Shown here: positions 51,558-62,190 of the stretch, in pieces | Layout: every line of letters begins with the position of its first letter | Numbering within the stretch: the first letter of the stretch is position 1 | NCBI RefSeq assembly: GCF_003574315.2 | Contig: NZ_AP025739.1 | Location: 3,906,001-3,970,000 of the forward strand | Source: Capsulimonas corticalis | GTDB lineage: Bacteria > Armatimonadota > Armatimonadia > Armatimonadales > Capsulimonadaceae | Reading direction: 5' to 3' | Length of the DNA stretch: 64,000 nucleotides | The notes under the pieces: model-generated | Databases searched by the model: none | Told to the model about the DNA's origin: nothing | The model's input: the letters and a program-made list of their open reading frames with translations, nothing else | Translations under genes and position numbers: made by a program

Positions 51558-52647
51558 TCGGCCGGTAGTCGTCCGTGTTGTCGAACCCCGCGATCCACGC
51601 CGCCGCCTGGCGGCAGGTCCTGGTTCGCGGAGGAACCCGGATGATATATTGCCGACCCGTGGAAGGGCACAGCACGGAGATGCAGACCAGCGCTTCGTCG
51701 TTGATCATCGGGACGCGCAGCAGGCGGCGCTCACCGCCCGGATCCGTGTCCCGGTCCAGCTCGTCGGCATGGGCGTCCGACAGAAAACGCTCGTAGCCCA
51801 TGCGCTCCAGCAGCACGCGCCGCAGCTCCGCGTTGGTTGTTCCCAGAACTTCCCGGGCGGTGATCGTTTCGGGATGAAAGGCGATACGCGCGTCGATCGG
51901 CACGCCGCGCCAGCGCAGGCGCGCTCCCGCGAGCTGCGCCGGAAGCTCGGTGATCTGCGTGTCGGCCAGATCGATCCAGGAGCTGACGCGCAGGGTCTGC
52001 GGCAGCGCCGTGAGACTCTCACAGCCGCGCAGGTCTAATTGGGCGAGCTGCGTCATCCAGGACGGCAGGTACGACAGCGCGCGGCAGCCTCGCGCGTTCA
52101 ATCGCCCGACGCGCACCGTCGCTTGTTCCGGCCACCGGGCCAATCGAGTGCATCCGCTGATGTCCAGGAAATAAACTTCCAGACCTTCCGGAAGCGCGCG
52201 CAGACTGGCGCAGCCTTGCAGCGCCAGCGATCCGACCTTTAGTCCTTCCGGAAGGCTCTGAAGCTCCGCGCAGCCCGTCAGATCCAGTCGGTACTCTACC
52301 TGAAGATCGGACGGCAGCGTGGTGATCGATGTATCGCGCAATGTTAACTCATAACAATGCAGCCGGCGGGGCAGCGATGTCAGGCCGTGACAGCCCGTGC
52401 AGTCCAGCCGTGTGGCGCGCAGCCCCTCGGGCAGCGACGTCAGGTTGGCGCATCCGCTCAGGTCCAGGCTGTCCACCCGCAGATCTTCGGGCAATTGTGT
52501 CAGCGTGCGGTTCCCGGCGAACGAGAGATGTCCGTGCACCCGAAGGCCGCGCGGCGCGCGCCCGGCCAGGATCATGGATTCGATCTGCGCGCGGTCGAAC
52601 GCCTGCGCGATCGATGGTGTGAGAATTCGATCCAAGGTGGTTGTCAT
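51544..52647 (-). CDS. Leucine-rich repeat protein with DUF6745-like C-terminus
   Basis: The product is 367 aa. Residues about 35-245 hold about ten short LRR units of the type LTSLPEGLRATRLDCTGC, with alternating LDLSGC/LDLTGC strands. The C-terminal 110 residues (NAELRRVLLERMGYERFLSD, then DPGGERRLLRVP and a late RQYIIRVPP, TCRQAAAWIAGF) form a separate conserved domain that resembles DUF6745. No signal peptide. GAGGA lies about 8 nt before the ATG. It is co-oriented with the small gene just upstream, and convergent with the STM4011-4015 operon, which contains another LRR protein. Function unknown. Confidence 0.75.
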   Translation of the reverse strand: MTTTLDRILTPSIAQAFDRAQIESMILAGRAPRGLRVHGHLSFAGNRTLTQLPEDLRVDSLDLSGCANLTSLPEGLRATRLDCTGCHGLTSLPRRLHCYELTLRDTSITTLPSDLQVEYRLDLTGCAELQSLPEGLKVGSLALQGCASLRALPEGLEVYFLDISGCTRLARWPEQATVRVGRLNARGCRALSYLPSWMTQLAQLDLRGCESLTALPQTLRVSSWIDLADTQITELPAQLAGARLRWRGVPIDARIAFHPETITAREVLGTTNAELRRVLLERMGYERFLSDAHADELDRDTDPGGERRLLRVPMINDEALVCISVLCPSTGRQYIIRVPPRTRTCRQAAAWIAGFDNTDDYRPIMET

Positions 52648-52661
52648 GGCGTCGTTCCTCT

Positions 52662-52961
52662 TTAATCGACAATCCGGCGGATGGCCTGCGGGGTATACTC
52701 GCGCTGATACCAGAACCGATAATCGCCGCGCGGCAGGGTGATCGGCTTGTGCTCCTCATGCACGACCCGCGCTTCGGGGGCCAGCACGCGGACGAAATAG
52801 CGGCCGTCGCGCTCATAAATCTCCGCCGTTCCGGGCTCTTCGATCCGGTGGCTATGCCCGGTCATCTCGCCATGCGCCAGCGTCGTTCCCGGCTTCGTCT
52901 CCGCCCCGGCGGGAATTTCGTCCACCGCCGCGATCATAATATCGCCATGTCGCCACATCAT
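52662..52961 (-). CDS. Small protein paired with the LRR/DUF6745-like gene
   Basis: The product is 99 aa. Start ATG at 52961 has AGGAGG 9 nt upstream (a second ATG follows directly). It is beta-rich: MWRHGDIMIAAVDEIPAG, LAHGEMTGHSHRIEEPG, YFVRVLAPEARVVHEEHKP and LPRGDYRFWYQREYTP. The many His residues (GHSHR, HEEH) could bind a metal. No known domain is recognised. It lies 14 bp before the LRR gene, so the two are probably translated from one mRNA. Earlier in-frame starts upstream lack a ribosome site. Confidence 0.65.
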   Translation of the reverse strand: MMWRHGDIMIAAVDEIPAGAETKPGTTLAHGEMTGHSHRIEEPGTAEIYERDGRYFVRVLAPEARVVHEEHKPITLPRGDYRFWYQREYTPQAIRRIVD

Positions 52962-53150
52962 TTGGTTACGCCTCCTGAACTCATTAGACCAAGTCTTGCC
53001 GGCAAGTGTTTTGCCTGGACCTATTGTCTCATATTCGCTCATGAGCCGCAAGAAGAACGCGTTTTCGGCGGCTGACGAACTTCCAAATTTCTCACCAAGT
53101 GAGAGTAAATTTCGAAAATCCTAAAAACTGTAATGATGGAGAATTGAACG

Positions 53151-53582
53151 ATGAGTGATGAGCGATACGAGCGCGGCGCGGAGATCGTCGCGCGTGTCTA
53201 TAAGGATTTCGGCGATCAGTTTCTCGCGGAAGTCGCGGCCACCTCACCCGACCTGACGCGCTATGTCCGGGAGTTCGCGTTCGGCGATATCTACTCCCGT
53301 CCCGGCCTAGATCCGCGCCAGCGTGAGATGGTGATCATCGCATCGCTGGCGACGATTGGCTACGCGGCCCACGAACTCAAGGCTCACATCCATGGCGCCT
53401 TGAACAATGGCGTGACGCGCGAGGAAGTGATTGAGGTCTTGATCCAGGTCACCCCGTACGCCGGGTTCCCGGCGTCCATCAACGGCATACACGCGGCGAA
53501 GGAAGTGTTTGCGGAGTGGGATGCGCGGGGGAAGGAAGACCTCCCCCCGCCAAACGAACATGCGGATTCAACGACGAACTAA
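53151..53582 (+). CDS. Carboxymuconolactone decarboxylase family protein
   Basis: The product is 143 aa and belongs to the CMD/AhpD-like alpha-helical fold. LDPRQREMVIIASLATIGYAAHELKAHIHGALNNGVTREEVIEVLIQ is the typical core (about residues 53-98), followed by YAGFPASINGIHAAKEVF. The peroxidatic CxxC of AhpD is absent, so it is of the gamma-carboxymuconolactone type, or of unknown substrate. GGAG lies upstream of the ATG. The last bases overlap the convergent cupin gene by 4 nt. Confidence 0.85.
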   Translation: MSDERYERGAEIVARVYKDFGDQFLAEVAATSPDLTRYVREFAFGDIYSRPGLDPRQREMVIIASLATIGYAAHELKAHIHGALNNGVTREEVIEVLIQVTPYAGFPASINGIHAAKEVFAEWDARGKEDLPPPNEHADSTTN

Positions 53583-54130
53583 GCCGGCGGGAGCAGTTCC
53601 GTTCGATACTGCGGCGCGAGCGCTTCGGCTTTTGCCCGAAACGCCGCCTGCTGGGCTTCGTCGAGTTTGGGAGGCGCTGCTGTCCGCGTGGCGACGGGAA
53701 CGCCGACCTCCAGAAAGAACTGTTCCTGTCCGGCGGGCGAACAGATGCAAAGCATGCGCGCCGGCTGATCGGAAACATTATGGAACTGATGCGGGGCGTT
53801 GGCGGGGATATGGATCGTCTCGCCTGCCTTTATGGTCGACTTGGCGCCTCGGAAGGTGGCTTCGACCTCGCCCTCATGGAGAATGAATGTTTCCTCGAAG
53901 TCGTGGCGATGGGGCGGGGGGCCGCCGCCGGGTGGAATGTGCATGTCGATCAGGCAGTACCGGCCGGCAGTATCCTCACCGGTCAAAAGAATCGTATATG
54001 TGTCGCCCACAAGGCCAATGTGGCGCAGCCCTGCATCGGTATCCGGCCGCGCTACTATCAGAGTTCTTTGCAAGTCGTCGGCAGGGATTGGCGGAAAGGT
54101 CTGAGGCGATGTCGTGGAATTGTCGTTCAT
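53579..54130 (-). CDS. Cupin domain protein
   Basis: The product is 183 aa with one cupin barrel. The first motif PPPHRHDFEETFILHEGE (about 72-89) has the two metal His, Glu and the following Glu, and the second motif has IPANAPHQFHNV near 107-118. Such proteins bind a metal and may be dioxygenases, isomerases or sensors; no specific activity can be deduced. AAGGAG lies about 9 nt before the ATG. It is convergent with the CMD gene and follows the mannosidase gene (90 bp) in the opposite sense to that gene's start, i.e. downstream of it on the same strand. Confidence 0.8.
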   Translation of the reverse strand: MNDNSTTSPQTFPPIPADDLQRTLIVARPDTDAGLRHIGLVGDTYTILLTGEDTAGRYCLIDMHIPPGGGPPPHRHDFEETFILHEGEVEATFRGAKSTIKAGETIHIPANAPHQFHNVSDQPARMLCICSPAGQEQFFLEVGVPVATRTAAPPKLDEAQQAAFRAKAEALAPQYRTELLPPA

Positions 54131-54220
54131 TCAGACTGCTCCTTGGGTTATCGAAAGACGAAGATCGCCGCGATCGAAGCTGCGGCGATCTAGTGATACC
54201 CAAGAATGGAGAGGCCGTCG

Positions 54221-56848
54221 CTACATCGCATAGCCATACAATGTGCGCACCGTCAGCCGCTCGGCCAAACTCTCCACGCTGTCAATCGTGTCGGACTCCT
54301 CCACATGAACGATCTTGCTTTCGCCCGCCGGAATGTGGAAGAAGTTATCCGAGAGCGTCGGGATTGCGTCTTCGGTGTCCACCATATCGATCTGCACCCA
54401 GACGCTGGCCGCGAAGCGCCGCGTCGTCAGGGCGATCAGGAAGCCCGATTCCTCGTGCTCCAGCAGTTCGACGCCGAGTTCCGGATCGTCCAGTTCTAGC
54501 TCTTTTGGCTCGGCGAGGAAAAGGAAATTCTCGGCGGCGTTTGCATGGACCGTGGGCGTGAACGTGGCGTGGAGATACGTTTCCGCCTCGCGGCCGATGG
54601 CGGCGTCCAGCGGGAAGCGGGCGATCAGAGACGCGGAATTCTCACCGATGGACACGGAATCGGATTGATGGGCGAGTGTCTCCCCATCGAAAGTCTTGAG
54701 CGCGATTTCCAGCGCTCCCCGATCGGCGCTGAGCGTGTCATTGACCAGATGGACTTCGGCGGCGTTCTCTTTACGGACGAGCGAGAGAAGCATCGGCGCA
54801 TAGAAGCGGGCGCTGGCGTAGTGGGCGGCGCGCGGCTCCAGCTCGGAGTCGATCACGGCCCAGGAATGCGTGGGCCAGCAGTCATTGATCTGCCAGAACA
54901 GCGTGCCCCAGCAGCGGCCCTTGAGGCGGCGGTAATGCTCGATCCCGAACTTGAGCGCGTCCGCCTGGTTGAGCTGGGTGTAGTAGACAAGGTCGTCCAG
55001 AGACTTCATGTCGGGATAGTGCAGCTTCACCAGATTGAGATAAGTGTCGTATCCCTTGCGCGTCTTGTCGTGCCAGCGCATGGCGAGCGAGTCGGGAGCG
55101 AGATCGTTATCCGTCAGGCAGGTGTTCCAGGCGCGCAGGCCGGCGGCGGCCGCGAAGCCGAATTCCGAGGCGAAGCGGGCGTTGTCAGCCGCGTAGTTGG
55201 TCCAGTCGCCGACGCCGTGCCAGACGTCCCAGTTGTGCTTGTCCCCGAAATCGCTGCTGTTGGGATCGCCGCCGCCGTAAGGGGACGACGGCCAGTACGG
55301 CGTTTGCGGATCTTCAGCGGCGACGGCGTCAGGCAGGACGTCATGATAGAGATGCTCGCCGAGCAGCCGCGACGGTCGCACCGGCGCCCACTTGCCGATG
55401 TGCATCACATGGTTCTCGTTGTTGCCGCACCAGAGGGCCAGCGAGGCGTGGTTTCGGATACGCCGGATCGCCGCGACGGCTTCCACGCGCGCCGCTTCGG
55501 CGTACTCATGCAGATCGGGATAGTAGGCGCAGGCGTACCCAAAATCCTGCCAGACGAGCAGGCCGTGCCGGTCGCAAAGCTCGTAGAAGTGTTCGGACTC
55601 ATAAAGGCCGCCGCCCCAGACGCGCAGCATATTATAACCGGCGTCGCAGGCCATGCCGACGAGGTTGAACACGCGCGCGTCGCCCCCGTCGTCCTCGCCG
55701 TCCAGATAACCCGGCTCGTTCACGAGGCGCGCGGGGAACGAATCGGCGGGGATCCAGTTCGCGCCCTTGATAAAGATGTCCTCGCCATTGACGCGGAATT
55801 GGAAGCCCTCGCCCTTGCCGTCGGCGTCCGGCTCACGAATGAGCTCGATCGTGCGCAGTCCAATATTCGCGGATTTCGCATCGATCTCTTCCGTCTCGCT
55901 ATGCAGCGCGATTTCAACAGCGTACAGCGCCGGATGGATCGACTCGCCTTCGGGGTTATGACGATTGGGCCACCACAGTTCCGGCTCGTCGATGACGACG
56001 CGCGCCGTCACCGCAACCCGGCCGGCGCCGGCGGGAACGTCCACGGTCACGGTGTCCGGCAGCGGCGCATCGAACTCTTCCTCGTCGCTGCCGACGCGTG
56101 GGAGATCAATCGTCAGAGTCAGCGGCGTCTGGCTCGCCTCGGGCGCGGGGTCGACGAACACCGTGAAATCGACCATCGCCTGATCGTCCGTGAATGTGAC
56201 GTCGTGCTTCCATTCCAGCAGCCGCGCGACGGGGACACTCACCAGGCCCGCCGGACGCCAGAGGCCGCAGGAAGCCAGCGTCGGTCCCCAATCCCAGCCG
56301 TACATATACTGCGCCTTGCGGACAAACGAGCGCGGGCTCCAGAGCTGCCAATCCCGTTTGGTCTTTTCCTCGCCATGCTGCGCAGTCCATGCCTCCTGAC
56401 GCTCGCGCCCCACGCGCATCGCCGACGCAAACGTCACCCGCAGCGTATTTTCGCCCGGCGTTAAAACATGCCCCACTTCAAACTCATGGGGGATGAACAT
56501 ATTGTCTGAATGCCCGACCACCGTCTCATTGAGCGCGATCTCCGCAATCGTATCCAGCCCCTCAAAGCGCAGCAGCGTGCGCGCCGCGACTGGTTCGGCG
56601 ACTGTGAACGTCGTCTCATAGACCCAGTCCGTTTCATCCACCCACTGCGCGCCGCGCTCAGCGAAGTTTTTGAACGGATCGGCGATAACGCCGGCGGCCA
56701 TCAGGTCCAGATGAACATGGCCCGGGACCAGCGCCGGCAGCCACGGCAGCGCGGTCGTCGGCGGATCATCCTCGCCGCGCACATCGCGCACGCGCCAGCC
56801 ATCGTGAAGAACTTGCACCGTCGTCTGCTGCGAAGAAGGCGTACTCAT
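54221..56848 (-). CDS. Beta-mannosidase-like glycoside hydrolase family 2 enzyme
   Basis: The product is 875 aa without a signal peptide. N-terminal jellyroll with LPALVPGHVHLDLMAAGVI and YMYGWDWGPTLASCGLW, the latter typical of beta-mannosidases. The TIM barrel has the acid/base in LALWCGNNENHVM (Asn-Glu, near 478-490), the motif FWQINDCWPTHSWAVID near 650, and the nucleophile Glu in RFASEFGFAAAAGL near 563-576. It hydrolyses terminal beta-mannose residues in the cytoplasm. Start supported by AGGA at 11 nt. Other GH2 activities cannot be excluded. Confidence 0.9.
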   Translation of the reverse strand: MSTPSSQQTTVQVLHDGWRVRDVRGEDDPPTTALPWLPALVPGHVHLDLMAAGVIADPFKNFAERGAQWVDETDWVYETTFTVAEPVAARTLLRFEGLDTIAEIALNETVVGHSDNMFIPHEFEVGHVLTPGENTLRVTFASAMRVGRERQEAWTAQHGEEKTKRDWQLWSPRSFVRKAQYMYGWDWGPTLASCGLWRPAGLVSVPVARLLEWKHDVTFTDDQAMVDFTVFVDPAPEASQTPLTLTIDLPRVGSDEEEFDAPLPDTVTVDVPAGAGRVAVTARVVIDEPELWWPNRHNPEGESIHPALYAVEIALHSETEEIDAKSANIGLRTIELIREPDADGKGEGFQFRVNGEDIFIKGANWIPADSFPARLVNEPGYLDGEDDGGDARVFNLVGMACDAGYNMLRVWGGGLYESEHFYELCDRHGLLVWQDFGYACAYYPDLHEYAEAARVEAVAAIRRIRNHASLALWCGNNENHVMHIGKWAPVRPSRLLGEHLYHDVLPDAVAAEDPQTPYWPSSPYGGGDPNSSDFGDKHNWDVWHGVGDWTNYAADNARFASEFGFAAAAGLRAWNTCLTDNDLAPDSLAMRWHDKTRKGYDTYLNLVKLHYPDMKSLDDLVYYTQLNQADALKFGIEHYRRLKGRCWGTLFWQINDCWPTHSWAVIDSELEPRAAHYASARFYAPMLLSLVRKENAAEVHLVNDTLSADRGALEIALKTFDGETLAHQSDSVSIGENSASLIARFPLDAAIGREAETYLHATFTPTVHANAAENFLFLAEPKELELDDPELGVELLEHEESGFLIALTTRRFAASVWVQIDMVDTEDAIPTLSDNFFHIPAGESKIVHVEESDTIDSVESLAERLTVRTLYGYAM

Positions 56849-56893
56849 AAATTTGGAAATCCTGTGAAAATTGGGTTTGGGAGGTCACGCAGA

Positions 56894-56922
56894 CAAAAGG
56901 CGGAGAGTGAAACTCTCCGCCT
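56894..56922 (-). terminator. Terminator after tRNA-Pro
   Basis: A 10-bp stem (aggcggagag / ctctccgcct, 56898-56922) has A4 on the plus strand at its left, which gives a short U-run for minus-strand transcripts coming from the tRNA gene. Confidence 0.65.
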
Positions 56923-56962
56923 GCCGCCTTACCGCGTCTCGAAAAAAAAACGCCGGAACACA

Positions 56963-57040
56963 TGGTCGGGATGACAGGATTCGAACCTGCGACCCCCGGG
57001 CCCCCAGCTCGGTGCGCTAACCAAACTGCGCTACATCCCG
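56963..57040 (-). tRNA. tRNA-Pro (anticodon GGG)
   Basis: The minus strand folds into a 78-nt cloverleaf: acceptor cgggatg/catcccg, D-stem gcgc/gcgc, anticodon loop ctggggg with anticodon GGG, T-loop ttcgaat, and a genomically encoded CCA end. The anticodon stem is ccgag/cccgg, with one A-C mismatch at positions 30-40. It reads CCC and CCU proline codons. Confidence 0.93.
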
Positions 57041-57234
57041 AAAAAGTGTTGGAGATATTATAGCTCAGGGAAACCGGGAAAGTCAACCCATGCGAGGGGG
57101 CGTTCGGAAATTAGAAGCGATTAAGAGAGCGTCCTATTATTGTACCGCTAAACGCACTCTTCGAAAATCAATCGACGTGGTCCCAATCGGCTATACTAAA
57201 TTAAAGCCGTATCGGCGGCAAAGGGAGCGAGAGT

Positions 57235-57861
57235 TTGACACGTCTTTTGATTGTCCGTCATGGCGAAACGGAGTGGAATACCGAAGGCCGCATTCAAGGC
57301 CACACGAATAGCAAGCTGAGCGCGCTGGGCGTGAAGCAGGCGCAGGCGCTCACGAAGCGGCTGGGACCATGGAAGCTGGACGCCGTTTACAGCAGCGATT
57401 TGACGCGGGCGATGGACACAATCGCGGCGGCGGCGAAGGGGCACAAGCTCTCGGCGCAGCCGCGCGAGGCGCTGCGGGAGAAGGGGTTTGGCGAGTGGGA
57501 AGGACAGACCGTCACCGAGGTTTCCGCACGCTATCCCGATCTCTGGAAGCGATATCACGGCGAACGGGAATTGGACACGCCGATCCCCGGCGGCGAGTCG
57601 TGGACACAGGTCAAGACGCGTGTCTTAACCGTCTTGCAAGAGATTTTGGACACAAATCCCCCAGATGCGACCATTGTGATCGTCGGACACGGCGCGGCGC
57701 TTCGGCCCATTTTGCTCGACGCGATGCAGGCGCCGCTGACGTGTCTGCCGCGCATCAGTCTGGACAACGCGAGCCTGTCGATCGTGGAGTACAAGCCGCC
57801 GCACGGCGGGCGGCTGCAATTGCTGAATGACACGAGCCATTTGGAGGACGTCAAGGCGTGA
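57235..57861 (+). CDS. Histidine phosphatase family protein (phosphoglycerate mutase-like)
   Basis: The product is 208 aa. LIVRHGETEWNTEGRIQGH at 5-23 carries the catalytic RHG histidine; the Glu in REKGFGEWEGQ near 82-92 and the second His in VIVGHGAALRP near 147-157 complete the site. The family includes cofactor-dependent phosphoglycerate mutases, alpha-ribazole phosphatase (CobC) and phosphoserine phosphatases; the sequence does not settle which. The TTG start is preceded by GGGAGCGAG. TATACT lies near 57191, about 40 nt upstream, without a good -35 box. Confidence 0.85.
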   Translation: MTRLLIVRHGETEWNTEGRIQGHTNSKLSALGVKQAQALTKRLGPWKLDAVYSSDLTRAMDTIAAAAKGHKLSAQPREALREKGFGEWEGQTVTEVSARYPDLWKRYHGERELDTPIPGGESWTQVKTRVLTVLQEILDTNPPDATIVIVGHGAALRPILLDAMQAPLTCLPRISLDNASLSIVEYKPPHGGRLQLLNDTSHLEDVKA

Positions 57862-57919
57862 GGAGGCTTGTCCAGAGCAGCGATTGACTACACTGGCGGG
57901 AGGCGCCAAGGGAACGACC

Positions 57920-59110
57920 ATGAACGCAAATCAAGAAGAATTTGTGGCGAGTTTTCGTGCGTTCGACTCCGCCCGCATGGGCGAAGCGGTTTGCGTGATG
58001 CTGAACCAAATCTTCGGGGAGCCACTCGGCCAAACATTGACGCGTGAGATGCATAAGGAATCTGCTGCGTTTTTGGCTGGTTTTATGAAGGATCACAGCC
58101 AATCGTATTGTTTTCCCGTCAAAGACCTTTGGCCGGGGCTTCGATATCAAACTTCGTACGATGAGCGAGGCGCGGATCCGCAGGTCTATTTGAAGCTGTT
58201 CCTCGCCGACGAGACTCCGGCGAAACATCATGCGCTGTGGAGCGAACACGGATATACGAGCGATCCGATCGCGATTGGGCGGACAGAATTGCATCCGCCG
58301 CTCCCGTTTCGATGGGAAGGCGGTGATTGGCAGGCGATCGGGACATGGGAGAAATCCGCCGCCCGCAGCGGCGGCGTCACGTCGGAGCACGATGCCTATC
58401 GTTACGCTCTTGCTCAAAGCAGGGGCGCCGACTCTGAGTGGATCCGACGCTACGCTGAGGGCGAATGTGAAGCTGTATGGACGGAAATCGTAGCGATGGG
58501 GGCCGAAATCCGCACGTCGGATAAGCTTGGCGACGCGGTCGCCGTCGCCAGGGAGACCATGCGGCGCGCTCGCGAGAATATTCTTCTGCTGGACCAGGAG
58601 CTTCCCAAGATCGGGTACAAATTCCAAAAGCGCGTGCGCGTTAAGCCGCCGTCCGACTCCGTTCTCACGCAGATCGCCAAGGTCGAGCGCAAAATCGGCG
58701 CGCTCCCGCTGTCGATTTGCGCCTGGTACGAAATTGTCGGAAGCGTCGACTTCACGGGCGATTTTCTTCCCCCGAACGAGTGGGCCTGCGGTATCGGAGT
58801 GGACCCACTAGTAATCTTCCCATCAAGCGCCGCATTCAACGTCCCGCTCCGGCACAATATCAACGTCATCAACGTAGCGCCGGACGAAAATACCAAAAAT
58901 GGAGAGCCGCGCGAAGGCGGTTACTACATGGACATTCCCAACGCGGCCGCTGACGGCCCGCTGGCGGAAGAATGGCATGAGACGAACTTCGTGGATTACC
59001 TTCGCATGTGCTTTCGCAACGCCGGCCTGCCGACCATGAACCCTGACCGCTTGGAGCCGACGCAAAAGGCCGAGTTCGACAAGCTTATGGCCAAATTGCT
59101 GCCGATTTAG
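57920..59110 (+). CDS. Unrecognised cytoplasmic protein
   Basis: The product is 396 aa, with GGGAAC 6 nt before the ATG at 57920. There is no signal peptide or membrane helix. The first 260 residues are acidic and helical with several Trp residues (TSEHDAYRYALAQSRGADSEW in the middle). The part after residue 260 has LPLSICAWYEIVGSVDFTGDF and GIGVDPLVIFPS, followed by a beta-rich segment ending in FVDYLRMCFRNAGLP; this half somewhat resembles SMI1/KNR4-type or immunity-like proteins, but I cannot claim that. It lies 59 bp after the phosphatase gene and 25 bp before the kinase gene on the same strand. Confidence 0.6.
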   Translation: MNANQEEFVASFRAFDSARMGEAVCVMLNQIFGEPLGQTLTREMHKESAAFLAGFMKDHSQSYCFPVKDLWPGLRYQTSYDERGADPQVYLKLFLADETPAKHHALWSEHGYTSDPIAIGRTELHPPLPFRWEGGDWQAIGTWEKSAARSGGVTSEHDAYRYALAQSRGADSEWIRRYAEGECEAVWTEIVAMGAEIRTSDKLGDAVAVARETMRRARENILLLDQELPKIGYKFQKRVRVKPPSDSVLTQIAKVERKIGALPLSICAWYEIVGSVDFTGDFLPPNEWACGIGVDPLVIFPSSAAFNVPLRHNINVINVAPDENTKNGEPREGGYYMDIPNAAADGPLAEEWHETNFVDYLRMCFRNAGLPTMNPDRLEPTQKAEFDKLMAKLLPI

Positions 59111-59135
59111 ATTTGCATTGGGAGGACATCACCAA

Positions 59136-60047
59136 GTGAATAAACTCGTCTTGGGCATCGACGGCGGCGGCACGAAAGTCCTCGCGCGTATCGCCGACGA
59201 AACCGGCGCGACGCTCGGTGAAGGCGCGTCCGGCGCGTGCAGCATTTCGGCGATGCCGGTGGCGGAGGCGTTTGCGTCGGCGCGCGCGGCGTGTGAGGCG
59301 GCGCTGGCGGGACGGTCTGCGAGTGAGGTGACGGCGGTTTGCGCGTGCGTTGCGGGGTTTTCCGTGGTGGAGAACCGTTATGCGTTTCAAGCGCTGCTGG
59401 CCGAATGGTTTTCCCATGCCCATGTGATAGTGGAGGGAGACTTTGTCGCCGCATTCACGGGGGCGACGGCCGGCGCGCCGGGGATCATCGTCATTGCCGG
59501 TACCGGGCAAGTGGCGTATGGCGAAAATGGCGCGGCCAGTCATAAGGCGGGCGGCTATGGATATTTGATCGACGATTCCGGCAGCGGCTATGGGGTGGGG
59601 CGCGCGGCGCTCGCCGCCGTGCTGAAGGCTGCGGACGGTCTGGGGGAGCGGACGATCCTGACCGAGCGCATTCAAGACGTCGTGGGGCTCGGAGCGCCGG
59701 AGATCATTGCGGCGGTCTATGGCGGGGCGCTGGACCGGGTCAGGATCGCGTCGCTCTCTAAGGTCGTCGCGGATGCGGCGAACGACGATGGGGACCATGT
59801 CAGCCAGCGTATCTTGATGCAGGCGGGCGGGGCGCTGGCGCAGATCGCCGAAGCGGTTTCACGTAAGATCTTTACGGCGGACGATCCGCCGTTTCCGATC
59901 GTCCCGATCGGCAGCCTGTGGCGGGCGGGCGATTATCTGAAAAATGTCTTTGTCCGATCTGCACACCGTTTTGCTCCGCAGGCGACGATTATCGAGCCCC
60001 TGGAGCCTCCCGTTCAGGGCGCGGTGCTGCGCGCCCTGCGACTTTAG
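59136..60047 (+). CDS. BadF/BadG/BcrA-type sugar kinase (N-acetylglucosamine kinase-like)
   Basis: The product is 303 aa from a GTG with GGGAGGA 9 nt upstream. It has the ASKHA actin-like fold: phosphate 1 motif LGIDGGGTKVLARI at 5-18, an internal IVIAGTGQVAYGE near 117-129 (phosphate 2), and the G(W/Y)GYLIDDSGSGYGVGRAAL region near 136-155, typical of eukaryote-type N-acetylglucosamine kinases in the BadF/BadG group. It phosphorylates GlcNAc or a related sugar, perhaps from recycled peptidoglycan. The four-Cys cluster of CoA dehydratase activators is absent. It is followed by the groES promoter. Confidence 0.85.
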   Translation: MNKLVLGIDGGGTKVLARIADETGATLGEGASGACSISAMPVAEAFASARAACEAALAGRSASEVTAVCACVAGFSVVENRYAFQALLAEWFSHAHVIVEGDFVAAFTGATAGAPGIIVIAGTGQVAYGENGAASHKAGGYGYLIDDSGSGYGVGRAALAAVLKAADGLGERTILTERIQDVVGLGAPEIIAAVYGGALDRVRIASLSKVVADAANDDGDHVSQRILMQAGGALAQIAEAVSRKIFTADDPPFPIVPIGSLWRAGDYLKNVFVRSAHRFAPQATIIEPLEPPVQGAVLRALRL

Positions 60048-60081
60048 TGTTTCACACTCAAGAAAAATGTGAAAATCCCTC

Positions 60082-60148
60082 TTGACAAACTTCCGCGCCC
60101 GTGAGTAAACTGTATACGGTTTTGGCACTCGGATGTGCTGAGTGCTAA
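60082..60148 (+). promoter_or_regulatory. groES-groEL promoter with CIRCE operator
   Basis: TTGACA at 60082-60087 and TAAACT at 60106-60111 (18-bp spacer) form the promoter. The CIRCE inverted repeat ttggcactc - 9 nt - gagtgctaa lies at 60122-60148, differing from the consensus in one base. CIRCE binds the HrcA repressor, so the operon is probably heat-inducible through HrcA. No hrcA gene is in the window. Confidence 0.9.
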
Positions 60149-60193
60149 TGCACGGTTTAAAACTCGAAACTCACCCAGGAGGTCGCAACGATT

Positions 60194-60490
60194 ATGGCAG
60201 TCAATTTCCGACCGCTTTCCGACAAAGTGTTGGTGAAGCCCAGCGACGCTGAGACGCAGACGGCGGGGGGCATCTTTATCCCGGATTCCGCCAAGCAGAA
60301 GCCCCAGGAAGGCGAAGTCATCGCCGTCGGCCCCGGCCGCGTTCTTGATGACGGCAGCCGCTCGACCCTGACCGTTCAGGTCGGCGACAAGGTTATCTAC
60401 TCCAAGTACGGCGGCACGGAGCTCAAGCTCGACGGCGCCGAGTACGTGATCTTGGACGAGGATCAGATCTACGCCGTCCACGCCGCTTAA
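60194..60490 (+). CDS. groES: Co-chaperonin GroES
   Basis: The product is 98 aa. [30 protein letters not shown] is the standard N-terminal half with the mobile loop (about residues 5-34); the C-terminal half has [18 protein letters not shown]. It forms the heptameric lid of GroEL. AGGAGG lies upstream of the ATG. It is separated from groEL by 68 bp. Confidence 0.97.
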   Translation: MAVNFRPLSDKVLVKPSDAETQTAGGIFIPDSAKQKPQEGEVIAVGPGRVLDDGSRSTLTVQVGDKVIYSKYGGTELKLDGAEYVILDEDQIYAVHAA

Positions 60491-60540
60491 ACCCGCGAAC
60501 TTTCCCGCCGCCTTCCCAGGCGGCGACACACGATCGATGA

Positions 60541-62181
<1,641 letters not shown>

Positions 62182-62190
62182 TCCCTAGCA

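Noticed and set aside
54545-56464. Plus-strand open frame of 639 aa opposite the beta-mannosidase
   Set aside because: The GH2 catalytic motifs on the minus strand are clear; the antisense product is Arg/Ala-rich without domains.
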